A stretch of DNA of 64,000 nt from Acanthochlamys bracteata (Eukaryota > Streptophyta > Magnoliopsida > Pandanales > Velloziaceae). The notes beneath the pieces were generated by a model. The model saw only the letters and a program-made list of their open reading frames with translations. It was not told the DNA's origin and searched no databases. A program made the translations under genes and the position numbers. Every line of letters starts with the position of its first letter. Within the stretch, counting starts at the first letter, position 1. Below, piece by piece: positions 35,230-47,539 of the stretch. Location: contig CM034143.1 in the NCBI GenBank assembly GCA_019914995.1, forward strand, positions 3,102,501 to 3,166,500, in the 5' to 3' direction.

Positions 35230-35654
35230 TGATGTAGCGAAAAGCTCTAACAGACCATTTTAATAATAAAAAAAAGTATTAATACTGATATAAAAATAAT
35301 AGAGATAACCTCAATTATTCTGCTGATTCTAAGAATACCAAAATAAAAAGCTTCTAATGTTCTGTTGATTCTTACAGAATACCAGAACAATTAGATATCA
35401 AAGTTCGTTATTTCTAGTGAATACTGAACCATGATAATAAAGAGAGAAAACTCTCAAGTTTATTAAACTCCAAATCTCTCCCTCTTATAATCATACTTAC
35501 ACGCATATAACTAGACTCATAATCTATAAGATTGCTAATGAAATACAACTTCAAACTCTAAATAGTTTTAATTCTAATAAAACACTAGAATTTATTATGA
35601 CCACGATTCTTGATATAACTACAAATCTATGACAGCTTGCCACGTACTGCATCA
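35230..35654 (-). repeat. TRIM 3' LTR (left)
   Basis: 425-bp direct repeat of 35910-36336. It borders GGGAAGAA (polypurine tract, - strand) on its inner side and the GCATG target duplication outside. Confidence 0.9.
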
Positions 35655-35909
35655 TTCTTCCCAAGTTGGAAAATATTCGTCCTGAATTTCAATGTAAAAT
35701 TCAATAGCTCTTCAAATCTTTGCAACTTCGTTGATTTGTTGATAAAATGCTGAATTAAAATAAACCAAAATGTCCTGTTGAGTCTAAGAATGCCCAGGAT
35801 AAAAGACCTCCTTTACTTCATTGATTTGTCACAAGAATACCGGATTGAAAGATTTGTTGAGTCATTGGCGTCATCTTCCTTCAGGAATGATTAGGCTCTA
35901 ATACCAAAC

Positions 35910-36336
35910 TGATGCAGCGAAAAGCACTAACAGATAATTTCAACAATAAAAAAGTGTATTATTACTGATATAAAAATAATTGAGATAACTTCAATTGTTC
36001 TGTTGATTCTAAGAATACCAGAATAAAAATCTTGTAATGTTTTGTTGCTTCTTACAGAATACAAGAACAATTAGATATCAAGGTTCGTTGGTTCCTAATG
36101 AATACCGAACAATGATAATAAAGAGAAAGAAAACTCTCAAGTTTATTAAACTACAAATCTCTCCCTCCTATAATCATACTTACATGCATATAAATAGCCT
36201 CATAATCTATAAGATTCCTAGTGAAATACAACTTCAAACTCTAATTAGTTTAATTTCTAATAAAACACTAGAATTTATTATAACCACGACTCTTAATATA
36301 ACTAAAACTCTGTAACAGCTTGACACGTATGCATCA
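35910..36336 (-). repeat. TRIM 5' LTR (right)
   Basis: 427-bp direct repeat of 35230-35654. It borders the tRNA-Met-type primer site on its inner side and GCATG outside. The 7-bp inverted ends TGATGCA/TGCATCA are intact. Confidence 0.9.
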
Positions 36337-36341
36337 GCATG

Positions 36342-38505
36342 CATTGGTTTTGGGAATACAAATATCTTAGTGACCTAATGCAAATTTGGTGTGGAACAAT
36401 GCCTCTCCATTTTACTAACTTATTATCATTAAGTGTTATGAAATCAACGCTTAATTAGGGAGAAACTTCTGGAGAAATATTCTCCACCGTTGATTAAAAA
36501 CAATCACCACCGTCTAATAATGATGTGTGGTGCTGTAAATAGGGACACCAACAAGACTCTTAATACAACGATGGAAAAGAGTTGTAAACATCAAGCCCTT
36601 GTTAGAGGAGAGTGTTCTGATAAAGCTTTCTTCTACCCAAAAATGTCAAGAATAGGAGATACTTTAACATCACAACCTATAAACCATAAAGATGTTGAGT
36701 AAGAAATATTTTGACATCAATCGAATGGAGTAACTTCACCGGAGGGTTGGACTGCTATCGAGACCGTGCGGAGGGTTGGACTGCAAGTGATACGAGACCG
36801 TGCTGCTGAGCTGGAGAGGCTGGTGAGAGTCGATTCTTCTTCTTCTCGTATTGCTAGTGAAATAGCCAGGAACATCTCATTAATCTTCTAGAAAGATTGA
36901 ATCGATCGCTAGCATCGACAAATTGCTCTGGCTAGCGGAGCTCCAGCAATCACTTATGACCGTACAAGGGGAACATCTCCAATGACTTTACAAACTCCAC
37001 ATGAAGGACGAGATGCCATTGATTCATACTATTTTGAAAATTCATACCAGTCTCTAAGAAAGAAAAAATTGACCGAGATATTCACTCTGAAGAGAGCTAT
37101 CGTGGAGTAACAACACTATCATCAACGTACAGAGAAACCAGTATGCTACTATTTCATAGTAACTTTTCTCACTGACTGACAATGCAACAAGTAAATTTGC
37201 TTTATTGACGCTACAACAAGTGTTTTCTATGTACTAAAATTTGTACTTTGCAATATGTGCTATGTATGCTTTGTATACTATGCTTAAGTATGTTCTGTAC
37301 TATACTGGAGCAGACTATAGGCACTCCTTTCACTTTTCAACACTCCAACATTTTATAAAATTGAACAGCCAGGATTGCATAAGGAAAGATCAGCACACGA
37401 GCAGGAGGAAAAAATATATTCAATTCTTTTATTCTCTTTCTTCCTCGAAAAAATGCTTTTGTACTTTTACTAACAACTTTATGTATTCTATTTCCTCAAC
37501 TTATCTTAATTCTTTCGTTATTGTTAACTTAATTCTTTTATAAATTTAATTTCGCTTAGTTAATTTAGTTTAGTTTTTATTAATTTTATTCTTTCATTAG
37601 TTAATTTTATTCTTTCCTTATAATTATATAACATATGTCCCGTTCACTTCTCTTCTCTTTGCTCCTCTTTCATTATAATTATATATATAATCTTCCAATA
37701 ACTGCAGTAGCTTAACTAGTTGGATAGTACTCTCTAACATAAAAGACCAAGGTTCAACTGGAATCTAGTGCTAACCAACTAGAATCTAGTGCGACCCTAT
37801 GACTACATCTCGACCATATATAGTTTCATTTCAAGCAAACTTATACCATATGTCGACCTTATGACTCATTCGATCATGTATGATTCAGTTTGACCGTATG
37901 TGCAACCAAGTGCTAACCTAAATATGTCCGTATGACTATATTTCGCTAACACGCCCACCAGCCTTTGCACCCTCTTTCCTGTTCCTTGCAAGGGATGTCC
38001 TTTACTCAACATTAGTCCTTTCAGTGGCAGCGTCATAGCGCTCAACCAACTTGAACTCATTTGTATTCATTTCAAACTCTTTGTTGTTATGTTCATCATA
38101 TCACTTTAATCTCCAATTTATAATGGCGCCAGTAAATACGAGCACTTCTTAATTACCAACACCAAACTACTAAATAACTCATAACTTTAGCAATCTACTA
38201 GGCAGGGCATTATTAACGATTGATTGAACGAGTGCCTTCTGCCTCCTTTTCAACTTCCACCATTAATGTGGTCTTGCAGTTTCATCTGCTCCAATCCAGT
38301 GTAGATACGACGCGGATTGAGGCTACATAAGCACCACCACAAAACTTACTAGACAACACAACTCATAATATGGCACTTTCAGTTTCTATTCTCACAAACC
38401 CTTGACAGAGCTTGTGGAATACTATTAATAGATTGTCATGGAGTGAACAACACAGTTTTCAGTCGATTCACATGATCTCCCAAATCTGGCCAATGTGATC
38501 ATTGA
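36342..38505. other. intergenic stretch with a short protein-like remnant
   Basis: No firm gene. About 36770-37110 on the + strand reads like once-coding sequence (RIASEIARNISLIF, then GAPAITYDRTRGTSPMT and SYYFENSYQSLRKKKLTEIF) with stops, but I recognise no family. Two near copies of GGAGGGTTGGACTGC lie at 36740-36785. 37530-37640 is rich in TTAGTTAATTTTATTCTTT words, similar to the arms of the segment at 60.5 and 63.1 kb. The rest shows nothing. Confidence 0.35.
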
Positions 38506-38693
38506 TGCAAAGTGAGATACTAATGTCATTCGACGACAAGAGCTTTCAAGACAATAAATATTCAAGAGATCTACTCTGTACATAATATCTACAGTCTACT
38601 AAGTGATCTTTCGGTGATTCAATCTAGTCAAAAAGACAGTAGAAACGGTCGTCAACTCCTTATGTTCGCAAAGTAATCGAACAGAAGTGTTGA
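38506..38693 (+). repeat. 188-bp direct repeat, left copy
   Basis: This stretch, starting TGCAAAGTGAGATAC and ending CAGAAGTGTTGA, is identical base for base to 39782-39969. The copies directly border the two ends of a pararetrovirus piece, so they look like a long target-site duplication. An assembly artefact is possible. Confidence 0.95.
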
Positions 38694-39781
38694 CCATGTA
38701 TATAGTTCATGCACGAGGCCCCTCTGTATATGATATCGATATACTGGCTGGAAACCGGGTGCCCTCAATGGTTGAACCAGTAGTCTTGGTCTGCCATTTT
38801 TGTTGAAGAAGATTTCTTCGTTTTCAAGGAAGTCTCGGACCATGAGGTTTGTGAAGTCCTTATCCTCAAAGATGGCAAAGGTATGATGTAACCTTGCTAG
38901 GACTTGGATCTAGATAGCCGGGCGGCGGAAGGAGAAAGGTTGGAAGAAAATTAAAGGAGGGAGATCAGAGATGTAAACCAAAGCTCAAGGTTTATTCACA
39001 AGCGGTATGAGGGGTTGCCTCTACCAAGGGGGTGAAGATCTTCTTATATAGTAATTTACAGGGGACCGGTGTGCCTCATCCTGTGCTAGTGGCCGACATA
39101 TGCATGTAGGCATAGTACAATGATGAGACACCACTAACTAATGACAAGACTCCACTAACCTACGTGGCCCCCGATATATAGTGGCCAGGTACAATAATGC
39201 AAAGGAATCTTATCACTATACTATTACAATGGTCACATCAATATAATAAGACGAAACGTCTCATCAAGCCCATGTGACCCCCATGTGATATAGAATCCAC
39301 CAGCAGTGCACGATGTGATGCTGATGTGATGTATGGTCCCACCACGCTTCGCGCGCATGACTCTGATGGGCCTAGTCATCAATTGTTAATGCTGCCAGTG
39401 TATCCGAATCCAATGAATCGTCTGCGTCGTTCATTGCTTCGTTGGCAAGCTGGTCTTCTATCTCTTGGTTCAGAAGATAGTCATGTTGTGCTTCTGTACC
39501 AATTTTGCCGAGGTGTAGGGATTCGAGAAAGTCACGTACAACTCGCCCTCGGTATCCTGTATTGTTGTCTATGCTGTCTACGAGCAGAACAGTTTTTCCT
39601 GCATAGACGGAATTAGTTCCAAAGCGAGCAATGTGATCTGCTTCGCTGAAGAACTCCTGTGCTGATTGGCGCCTTTCTTCATCTTCGTTGAAGTCTTTTT
39701 TGTTGAACCTCACGAAGTGATGATTTGGTGCGTCAGACACCCTGTTCAGTTCCCAAATTTGGATCGCTGGGAAAAGCTTTG
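38694..39781 (-). mobile_element. endogenous pararetrovirus fragment (same family as 24829-29117)
   Basis: The 1,088-bp insert reads on the - strand: an open C-terminal region (39815-39372, related to 25537-25247; shared strings HH(L/F)V(E/R)F and ESLHLGKIGTEA), an intergenic/promoter region (39370-38950) with TATA-like CTATATAAG near 39043-39051 and GTGAATAAAC, then the start of the next coding region (38870-38694; LMVRDFLENEEIFFNKNG). This end-of-one, start-of-next layout is what a circular caulimovirid genome gives. It is a fragment, but the pieces present look better preserved than the 25-28 kb block. The function of the C-terminal product is unknown to me. Confidence 0.7.
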
Positions 39782-39969
39782 TGCAAAGTGAGATACTAAT
39801 GTCATTCGACGACAAGAGCTTTCAAGACAATAAATATTCAAGAGATCTACTCTGTACATAATATCTACAGTCTACTAAGTGATCTTTCGGTGATTCAATC
39901 TAGTCAAAAAGACAGTAGAAACGGTCGTCAACTCCTTATGTTCGCAAAGTAATCGAACAGAAGTGTTGA
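39782..39969 (+). repeat. 188-bp direct repeat, right copy
   Basis: Identical to 38506-38693, offset by 1,276 bp. To the right the host sequence goes on with GCGCTCCTAAACC; to the left of the first copy it reads GTGATCATTGA. That is the pattern expected if one 188-bp site was doubled on insertion. Confidence 0.95.
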
Positions 39970-41967
39970 GCGCTCCTAAACCATGGTAGCACAAGGCTAA
40001 AAGTTCAAGGCAAAACCGAACAAGTGACAATAAGGAATCAACCACCGATACCAAGCACACATGCTGCCTGCAGGTCATATAAGGAAATGCTGACCAGTGA
40101 CCAATGGATTGTGTTCTTCTATGCACAAGGGTGTGCCAAGCCGAAGAAGGACAATTGGGCTTGAAATATTGCACAGGGTCTTTTGTTGCGTCCATTTTTT
40201 GACCAAAATTGTCAATTAAAAGGGTAGCAATATATGAACCGACTCAAACTTTAAACTGAAACTAACTCATGTACATGGGTTAAAAATTTTGACTAATATA
40301 AATATATAGTTTGGGTTTGGGTTGAATAAAATTGACCCGATTTTGAAATGAGTCGAGTCAAAATCAACCTACTAATCCAAATTGCCACCCCATTAGTTAT
40401 AGATAACACAGTAACACATACATAGGTGTTACTATTCTGCCTGCTTCTCATAAATGTTGCATTTCTCAAGGGTGTTACTCCACCCACGGCTCGTAATAGT
40501 GCACCATTCAACCGACACACTTGTCCACATGACAACGATTAATCTCCCTAAACAGGTTTGGTCTTCCATGTTCTAGTTAAATGGTCAAGCTTCTTGACCT
40601 TTTATCTTCCAATTATTCGTGTCTACCATTTCCACTAATTAAATGTCTAGCTATTGCTATCGAGTTGGAATTTTGAAATAAGTCAATTGCGTATAATTTG
40701 CAATTTTTGTAAATAAGGAATTTTAACAGAAAAGAGCTGTTTCAAAGTCGTAAGAATTGCAAGATAGAAAGTATCAACGTTTAAAACAGTCAACGAATGA
40801 ATATCGTCTATGTTATCGACCTAAACTCGGAGGTGTTGCTAGTTCGAATGCTTATATTTCAAATCGATAACGTGCTCAATTTATAGCAACAACTTTTAAA
40901 TATTAGAATTTGACAAACAGGTTGACTTTAATAGTCACTGCCTTATACATATTGAATGGGTTACCAACTTTCCATGGTCACACCAAATTAGTATGTCGAA
41001 TCTCGCGCATATTACGTCTTACTTTATAAGGTTGAGTATATGGCAAGCAGCATTGATTAGCTAGCATTTCTACATAAAATTTCTACATCTACTAAATAGT
41101 TGCTTATGCCGTGATTAACTTTAGATAAACTAAAATTAACTGCTAAAAATATTTAATTAAAAATCAATTTTTAATTTTATAATAAAAGAGAAAATTAAAA
41201 TTAAATTTTTAAAAATAAATTTTTGATATATTTGAATTATTTATTTATATTAATTAGTGAGTTTGAAATAATAAGTTCGTTTATAAACCATCTACGAAGG
41301 AATTGGAACTATGCTGTCTTCCCAAAATGGAAGTTATCGTCCTAAAATTTTCGATTGCATGGGTAAGTTCTCTAGAGCATGTGTGATATTTATTTAAAAG
41401 TGCGGTGGGTAGGATAGTTCCCTCTATTTTGAAGGCCACGTTGATGGTAGACGAGCGGGAGAATATAACTGTTTTCGTGGGAAAACAAATTCTGACCACG
41501 TTGGAGTAATACTCTTGACAAACGCTACAGTTCTAGCCACAAATATAATAGTACACTCTGTAAGTGTTATAACTAATAGAATGCCGTGGTAGGGTCATTA
41601 GATAAAGATCATAATAATAAACACGGCATTTACGATCTGCGGGTAGAAAATTACCATCAGTTAGCGTCATTCTTCTATTGGACTACTTTTTTGGGGTCTC
41701 GAGAACGAAATTTTGGAAAGGGAGATGACACGCACAGCCACATTAATGACGAAGTTGAAAAGGAGTAGGAGCACACAGGTAGACAAACGTTAATAGCGCC
41801 CTGTCCAATAATTGACAGCTTGTGTGTTGTTTACACTTTAGCGTTCGTAATTAAGAAATGCTCATATTAAACTATTAATGGGCCTCATTATAAATTAGAG
41901 ACGAGAGTTTTGTAAATAACATCATAATGAATAGTTCATGATGTATACAAAGGAAGTCCGCGAGCCC
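39970..41967. other. intergenic stretch with MITE and Ulp1-element relics
   Basis: No gene is supported. It holds the small TIR element at 40222-40390 and a relict at 41280-41830. The relict's reverse complement resembles 57610-57790 beside Ulp1 copy C (shared GTTATATTC and GGCYTTCAAAATWGAG blocks). It also carries a diverged form of the AATGGCGNAGTYGAAAA motif near 41745. 40560-41270 is AT-rich with nothing recognised. Confidence 0.45.
40222..40390. repeat. small non-autonomous TIR element (MITE-like)
   Basis: The ends GGGTAGCAATAT and, inverted, GGGTGGCAATTT form imperfect terminal inverted repeats around ~170 bp of TTGGGTTTGGGTTGA/GACCCGATTTTG-rich DNA. Ends of this GGGTGGCAA type are common in small plant hAT-like elements. 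No clean target duplication was seen. Confidence 0.5.
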
Positions 41968-42615
41968 TGTTGCTATCGCAAGTGTACAAATCGCATAAGT
42001 AATACGATGATGAGAAAAGTATCGTTCCCACAAGGATTGATTAACTTCTTAAGTACCGAAAATAACTAATTCCAGAATTATTTGAACGATCGATCTAAAA
42101 TAGTTAATGCTAAATTAGGTTGTTTTAGTCCAAGTTAATCCGAACTCTCCGTGCCCCATTTGTCTGCACCGTTTTGAAGTCTATTTGGCCTCCACAAAAT
42201 AAATAAAAATATTTAAAATTAAGATCAATGTCTTATACTTGAACCGTATATAACACATATCATTTAAAAAATGGGAAGGTCGTTAAGTGCACTCGTTTCA
42301 AAAACTACGCACATGATTCGGGTCTGCATCGTATCTCAACTTCTTCTGTGAATATATAACAAATGGTTGTTCAGAAAATTCTGAAATAATTCATGGACCA
42401 ACTTAGAATGTCTTGGCTTTTAAATCCAGTTGCCGTTTCACAAAATCTCAAATGAAAATCAAATTTTCATTAAAAACTCTCAGACTGCACGGAATTGCTA
42501 AAAATTAGGAAAAATAAAGAATTAAGATTCTTTTTTTATTAATTTTCCTCTATTCAAAAGTAAACAATATATGATGCAATAGTGCATGATATTATGTACA
42601 TATTTGAGCACATCA
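41968..42615 (-). repeat. Athila-like LTR, left copy
   Basis: It begins TGTTGCTATCGCAAGTGTAC and ends GAGCACATCA on the + strand (TG...CA), about 648 bp. The first ~150 bp and the last ~500 bp match the right LTR, but the copy is much shorter overall. The polypurine tract lies directly to its right. The 5 bp to its left are GAGCC. Confidence 0.82.
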
Positions 42616-42954
42616 AATACCCCCACACTTATCTTAAGACCATTATCTTTAGATATATTAATGTTGGTTGGATTTCATAACACCATTATCTTTAGATATG
42701 TCATTGAATAACTCAGGAAAATTTTTTCAAAACACAAACCAACTATATTTTCTCGATCATACACACTTGTTCAAATGAAACAAAACAATTGAAGGCAACA
42801 AAGCTAAACTCATGAATATAAGTACTTAGATGGTCAATAAGCTCAAATGCCTATTTCGATCTCTGCGACTCTTGTAATCTCAGTATCGAAGTCTAAATCA
42901 AACAACTCAAACTAACTACTACCTGAATTCCCTTTTCATGTCCAAGACTTAGTC

Positions 42955-43018
42955 AAGTATATTATTATTATTATTATTATTACTATTATTATTATTATTG
43001 TTATTTTATTATTTATTA
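42955..43018. repeat. ATT microsatellite
   Basis: An ATT trinucleotide run with a few interruptions (TACT, TTGTT) inside the 3' non-coding region of the Athila-like element. Confidence 0.95.
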
Positions 43019-43939
43019 GTTTTTACACATAGTCGATAGCTTCAACACTATCATGAAGGTAGCCCTCTTCCCTGGTAGATTATCTCCTATATATTTATGG
43101 TGCATAGGGCCAAATTACTCAAGGTTAGCTTTCACACTTTCGTGTAGGTAGCTCTTTTCGAATGGACAAGTCTAACTAGTGTAATATCCTTTATGGAGAC
43201 AATAGTTAGGAATAGAATTCTAGTATATAGTCAATGCTCAATTAAGTTCTCAATCCAACATTACATTAGCTTCAGATCTCAAACTGGCAAAAAGAGCAAA
43301 TCAATTCTCTAGCCGCTCATGACGACAAGTTCAAGCTAACAAATACCACATTCATCACTAGTTAACATAAGAATTAACTTCAATAGCTATATGTTTAGTC
43401 CATCTTCAAGAATCAAGACTCAAGACAAAAAAATTTCATAATAAGCCGTGTACTCCAACCAACCAAGTAACAACAATGTAAATATTTCTCTACCCCCACA
43501 CTTAGAACTAATATTGTACTCAATGTGTATACAAAAAAATATAAGCAAAGAGGAGAGGTTAGAAAGCGTCCCTGATTTTTGTGCCTGCTCACTCAATATT
43601 CCTTATGCTTATGTCCACTTGTCATATTTCTCCCTGTCATTTGAAATTTATTAGAATTAAATACAAATAAAAACAGAAAACTAACAAAAAATTCAAAATA
43701 AATGAAAACCAAATGATGAAAAACTTGGGTTGCCTCCCAATAAGCACTTTATTTATAGTCTATAATTTGACTTCTTTCCATCTATGCCGGTTCAAGGAGG
43801 ATCACAGTCCTGTTGTTGTCAAAATTGGTAAAATATGGTTTCAATCGTTGCCCATTAATTTTGAATGTACCTTTATTCTCATCAGTAACACTGCTCGATA
43901 AGGGAAAACACTTACCACAGTGAATGGATCAGACCATCT

Positions 43940-44720
43940 TGATTTAAGCCTTCCAGAAAATAGACATAACCGTGAGTTGTATAGTAGAACTTGCTGTCCA
44001 GGGGTGAACTCCTTTCTTAATATGTTCTTGTCATCATGGCTTAGTTATTTCCTTATAAATTCTAGCGTTTTCATAAGCTTTATGTCAAATTCATCTATTT
44101 CATTCAGCTGCAGCAGTCTTTTCTCTCCTGCTGCTTGCATGTCAAAATTCAATCTTCTTAACTGCTCGATGCTCCAGTTCCATAGATAGATGGCATGCTT
44201 TGTGCAATAAGCCCATAATTCATCATCTAATTTTTTTGACCAATCTTTCCTTGAAATGTTCACTGTTCTTTCTCAAGTATGAGCTTCAATTTTCGGCTTG
44301 AAACTTCAACGTGGCTGCTGGTTTGAGGATGGATGATAGGCAGTATCTACTCAATGTGTGACACCATATTTTCTTAGTAAAGATTCAAATTGACAATTAA
44401 AAAAATATGTATCTTGATCACTAATAATTGCTCTTGGAGTGCCATACGGAAAAAAAATGTATTTTGCTATAAAGTTTCACCACAGCCTTATTGTCAGTTG
44501 TAGGTAATGCCACAGCCTCCACCCACTTTGAGACATAATCAACAGCGACTAAGATGTATTTATTCAAAAATGAAGAAGGGAATGGTCCCATGAAGTCTAT
44601 TCCCCATACATCAAACAATACAACCTCAAGAATATTATTAAGTGGCATCTCAATCTTTCTTGAGGTTTTTTCCGTTCTTTGGCATTGATCACATGTAGCA
44701 ATAAATGTATGTGCATCCCT
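43940..44720 (-). mobile_element. Athila-like integrase region (fossil)
   Basis: On the - strand: [35 protein letters not shown] (integrase core with its first aspartates), and the C-terminal strings KDWSKKLDDELWAY and LRRLNFDMQAAGEKRLLQLN near 44220-44090. This is standard for Athila/TAT integrases. The TTGGGTTGCCTCCCAATAAG string at about 43725 is a well-known feature just after pol in such elements. Confidence 0.85.
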
Positions 44721-45239
44721 AAATAATAAAGGCCAGTAAAAACCTGATTTTAGTATCTTTGCCGTTGTTTTTGTTCCACCAAAGTGACCTCCATATCCTG
44801 ATGAATGACAATGCTATAGGATGCTTTCCATCTCCTCTTCTGGTACACATCTTCTTATGGTATTATCTGAACATCGTTTGTATTGGATTGGATCTTTCAA
44901 AATGTAGTGCTTAACATCAGCTAAAAATTCTTTCTTTTGTTGGTAAGATAGATCTGAAAGAATTATACTACTGACCAAGTAATTCACAAACTATGCATAC
45001 CATGGAGCATCGGTACTTGAAGAGAAAATAATTGTTCATCAGAAAATGCTTCATTAATGGCAATGGTAGCCTCTTCACCTTGTTCTTCTTATTCTATCAA
45101 AGATAAGTGATCCACCACTTGATTTTCAGAACCCTTTCTGTCTCGAATTTCCAAATCAAATTCTTGCAGCAGAAGCATCCACCGAATGAGCCTTGGTTTA
45201 GCATCTTTTTTTGTTACCAAATACTTGAGAGAGCTGAGT

Positions 45240-46160
45240 GGTCAGTGTAGACTATCGCTTTGGAGCAAACCAAATACGATCGAAATTTTTCAAAAGCAAA
45301 CACAACAGCTAGAAGCTCCTTCTCTGTAGTTGCATAATTCAGTTGGGCATATGTTAAGGTTCAGCTTGCATAATAGATGACATGAAATACTTTGTTCTTT
45401 TACTGCCCCAACAGCATAGCCACTAGCATCGCACATGATTTCAAAAGGCAAATCCCAAACTGGTGCTACAATGATAGGGGCTGAACTAGTTAAAAGCTTG
45501 GAAGCACTCTTCAGAAATTTAAATGGCATATCCTTGAGTAGGAGGTTGCTTAGGGGCTTCGTTATCTTTGAAAAATCTTTTATGAATCGGCGATAGAAAC
45601 TGGCATGCCCAAGAAAGCTTCTCACTGCCCTCACTGAATTTGGTGGCGTAACTTTGCAATGACTTCTACCTTTGTCCGATCAACTTCTATTCCCTTGGTT
45701 GAAATGCGATGTCCTGGAACAATACCTTCAAGCACCATAAAGTGGCATTTCTCCCAATTCAATACTAAATTAGTTTTCTCACATCGTTGCAAAACTGAAG
45801 GCAAATTTCTTAGATAGTAATCAAAGAAGATCCAAACACCGAAAAGTCATACATGGAAATCTCTATGAATCTTTCAACCATATCAGAAAAAATTGCCATC
45901 AAACATTTTTGGAAAGTGGTCGGTGCATTACAAAGGCCAAAAGGCATCCTCCGAAATGCAAAAGTTCCATACGGACATGTAAAGGTGGTCTTTTCTTGAT
46001 CTTCTGGTGCTGTTGGAATTTGATTGTAATCGGAATTCCCATCCAAGAAATAATAATGTGAATGTCCAGCAAGTATCTCCAATATTTGATCAATGAAAGG
46101 TAATGAAAAGCGATCTTTCCGAGTAGCATCACTCCACTTGCGGTAATCAATTTATACCCG
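45240..46160 (-). mobile_element. Athila-like reverse transcriptase and RNase H (fossil)
   Basis: - strand strings: HYYFLDGNSDYNQIPTAPED, TFTCPYGTFAFRRMPFGLCN and APTTFQKCLMAIFSD (reverse transcriptase), then RAVRSFLGHASFYRRFIKDF, and RNase H with PFEIMCDASGYAVGAV near 45440. The order and spacing are normal for gypsy pol. Confidence 0.88.
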
Positions 46161-46739
46161 TCATCCTGTGACAGTTCTTGTCAGAATGAGCTCATTGTTA
46201 TCGTTCTTTACTACTATTATTCTTCCTTTTTTTGGTACCACTTGCACAGGACTCACCAATTAGCTATCGTAGATCGGATAAACGATTCATGCATCAAGAG
46301 CTTTCCCTAAGGTCCTCAAATTTCAATCGTTCTCCAACAAGCGGTGAAGCTTGCAAGTAATGAGCATACGACTCAATCTCTTTGCTTCCGGTTTTACAAG
46401 ATTCACCTTGCATAATACAAGCTGCTAAGGGTCACTTAGATGGTCTACCTTGACTGCATCAGCCACCATTCGGTCAACTATGTCAATTCGCAAACAATTG
46501 TCATGGTTGGATGGACACTTCATAGCATCAAATACACTGAATGTGACTTGCTCATCTTGTACTCGCAAAATTAGCTTCCCTTGCTGCACATCAATCAATG
46601 TTCTTCCAGTGGCTCAGAATGGTCGACAAAGAATAATTGCTATGCCTTTATCTTCTTCCATATCTAATAGAATAAAATCTGCAAGGAATATGAATTTATC
46701 TACTTTCACTAGCACATCCTCAAGTATTCCTCTTGAATG

Positions 46740-46960
46740 TTTAATAGATCAATCCAACAGTTGAAGAGAAACTATGGTTGCCTTTACTTCTCCCAATCCT
46801 AATTTTTTATAAATAGAGCATGGCATTAAATTAATGCTTGCACATAAATCACTTAAATCTTTTTCAAAATGAGAGTTTCCAATAGTGCAAGGTATAGTAA
46901 AAGTCCTTGGATGTTTTAATTTTGGCGGCAACTATTTTGCAAGATAGCACTACACTCCTC
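46740..46960 (-). mobile_element. Athila-like protease region (fossil)
   Basis: - strand LKHPRTFTIPCTIGN followed by LCASINLMPCSIYKKLGLGE is the usual Athila retropepsin stretch (normally with L-G-A-S-I-N). It lies between gag and reverse transcriptase as expected. Confidence 0.75.
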
Positions 46961-47539
46961 GGATGGCGTCACGATTCATAGTCCTCCAGTTTTCATTTGT
47001 TGGACAAAATCTCTTTCATGAAGTTTACATAGCTAAGCATTTGATGCAACACATCTGCAAAAGGAATGTTAATATGCAACTTTTTAAACACATCAAGACA
47101 TTTAGAGAATTGCTTATCCAATTTAGTCTTTCAAAGGCGTAGAGGAAATGGCATCGATGACGCATAAGACTTGGTTGGTGCTGCTGTTTGGAACTGGTAA
47201 TGTCCAAGCTTTCTTCTTTAGTTGATTCGGTGGCATTCTCCAGTGTTTGCTTGTTGTTATGTTATATTCCAGCATGTGATTTAAATGAAAACATTTGGGG
47301 TTGCTCCCTTAACTCACTGCTGTTTACTGTTGGCGTTTTGACAACCTTCCCACTTCGAAGTGCAATTGCGTTCACTTGCTCCTTAGGATTTACCTCAGTG
47401 TTTCTTGGCAAAGAACCTGTGGTCATCCAGATAACAAGTTTGCCTGTTGACCCATTTGAACCTCAAAGTTTCGGATAGAGGCAGCTTGATTTTGCCAAGT
47501 TGATTCTGTTTTGGCCATGAATTGGGCAAGGGCAACTTC

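Larger units (their letters stand above)
35225..36341 (-). mobile_element. complete TRIM (terminal-repeat retrotransposon in miniature)
   Basis: Two direct repeats, 35230-35654 and 35910-36336, start TGATGYAGCG and end TGCATCA. They are flanked by the 5-bp duplication GCATG (35225-35229 and 36337-36341). The ~255-bp inside has, on the - strand, TGGTATTAGAGCC (35894-35906), a tRNA-Met primer-binding site 3 bp from the right LTR, and GGGAAGAA next to the left LTR as polypurine tract. There is no coding capacity, as expected for TRIMs, which depend on other elements. It looks structurally whole. The LTRs are visibly diverged (roughly nine bases in ten alike by eye), so the insertion is not recent. 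Confidence 0.92.
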
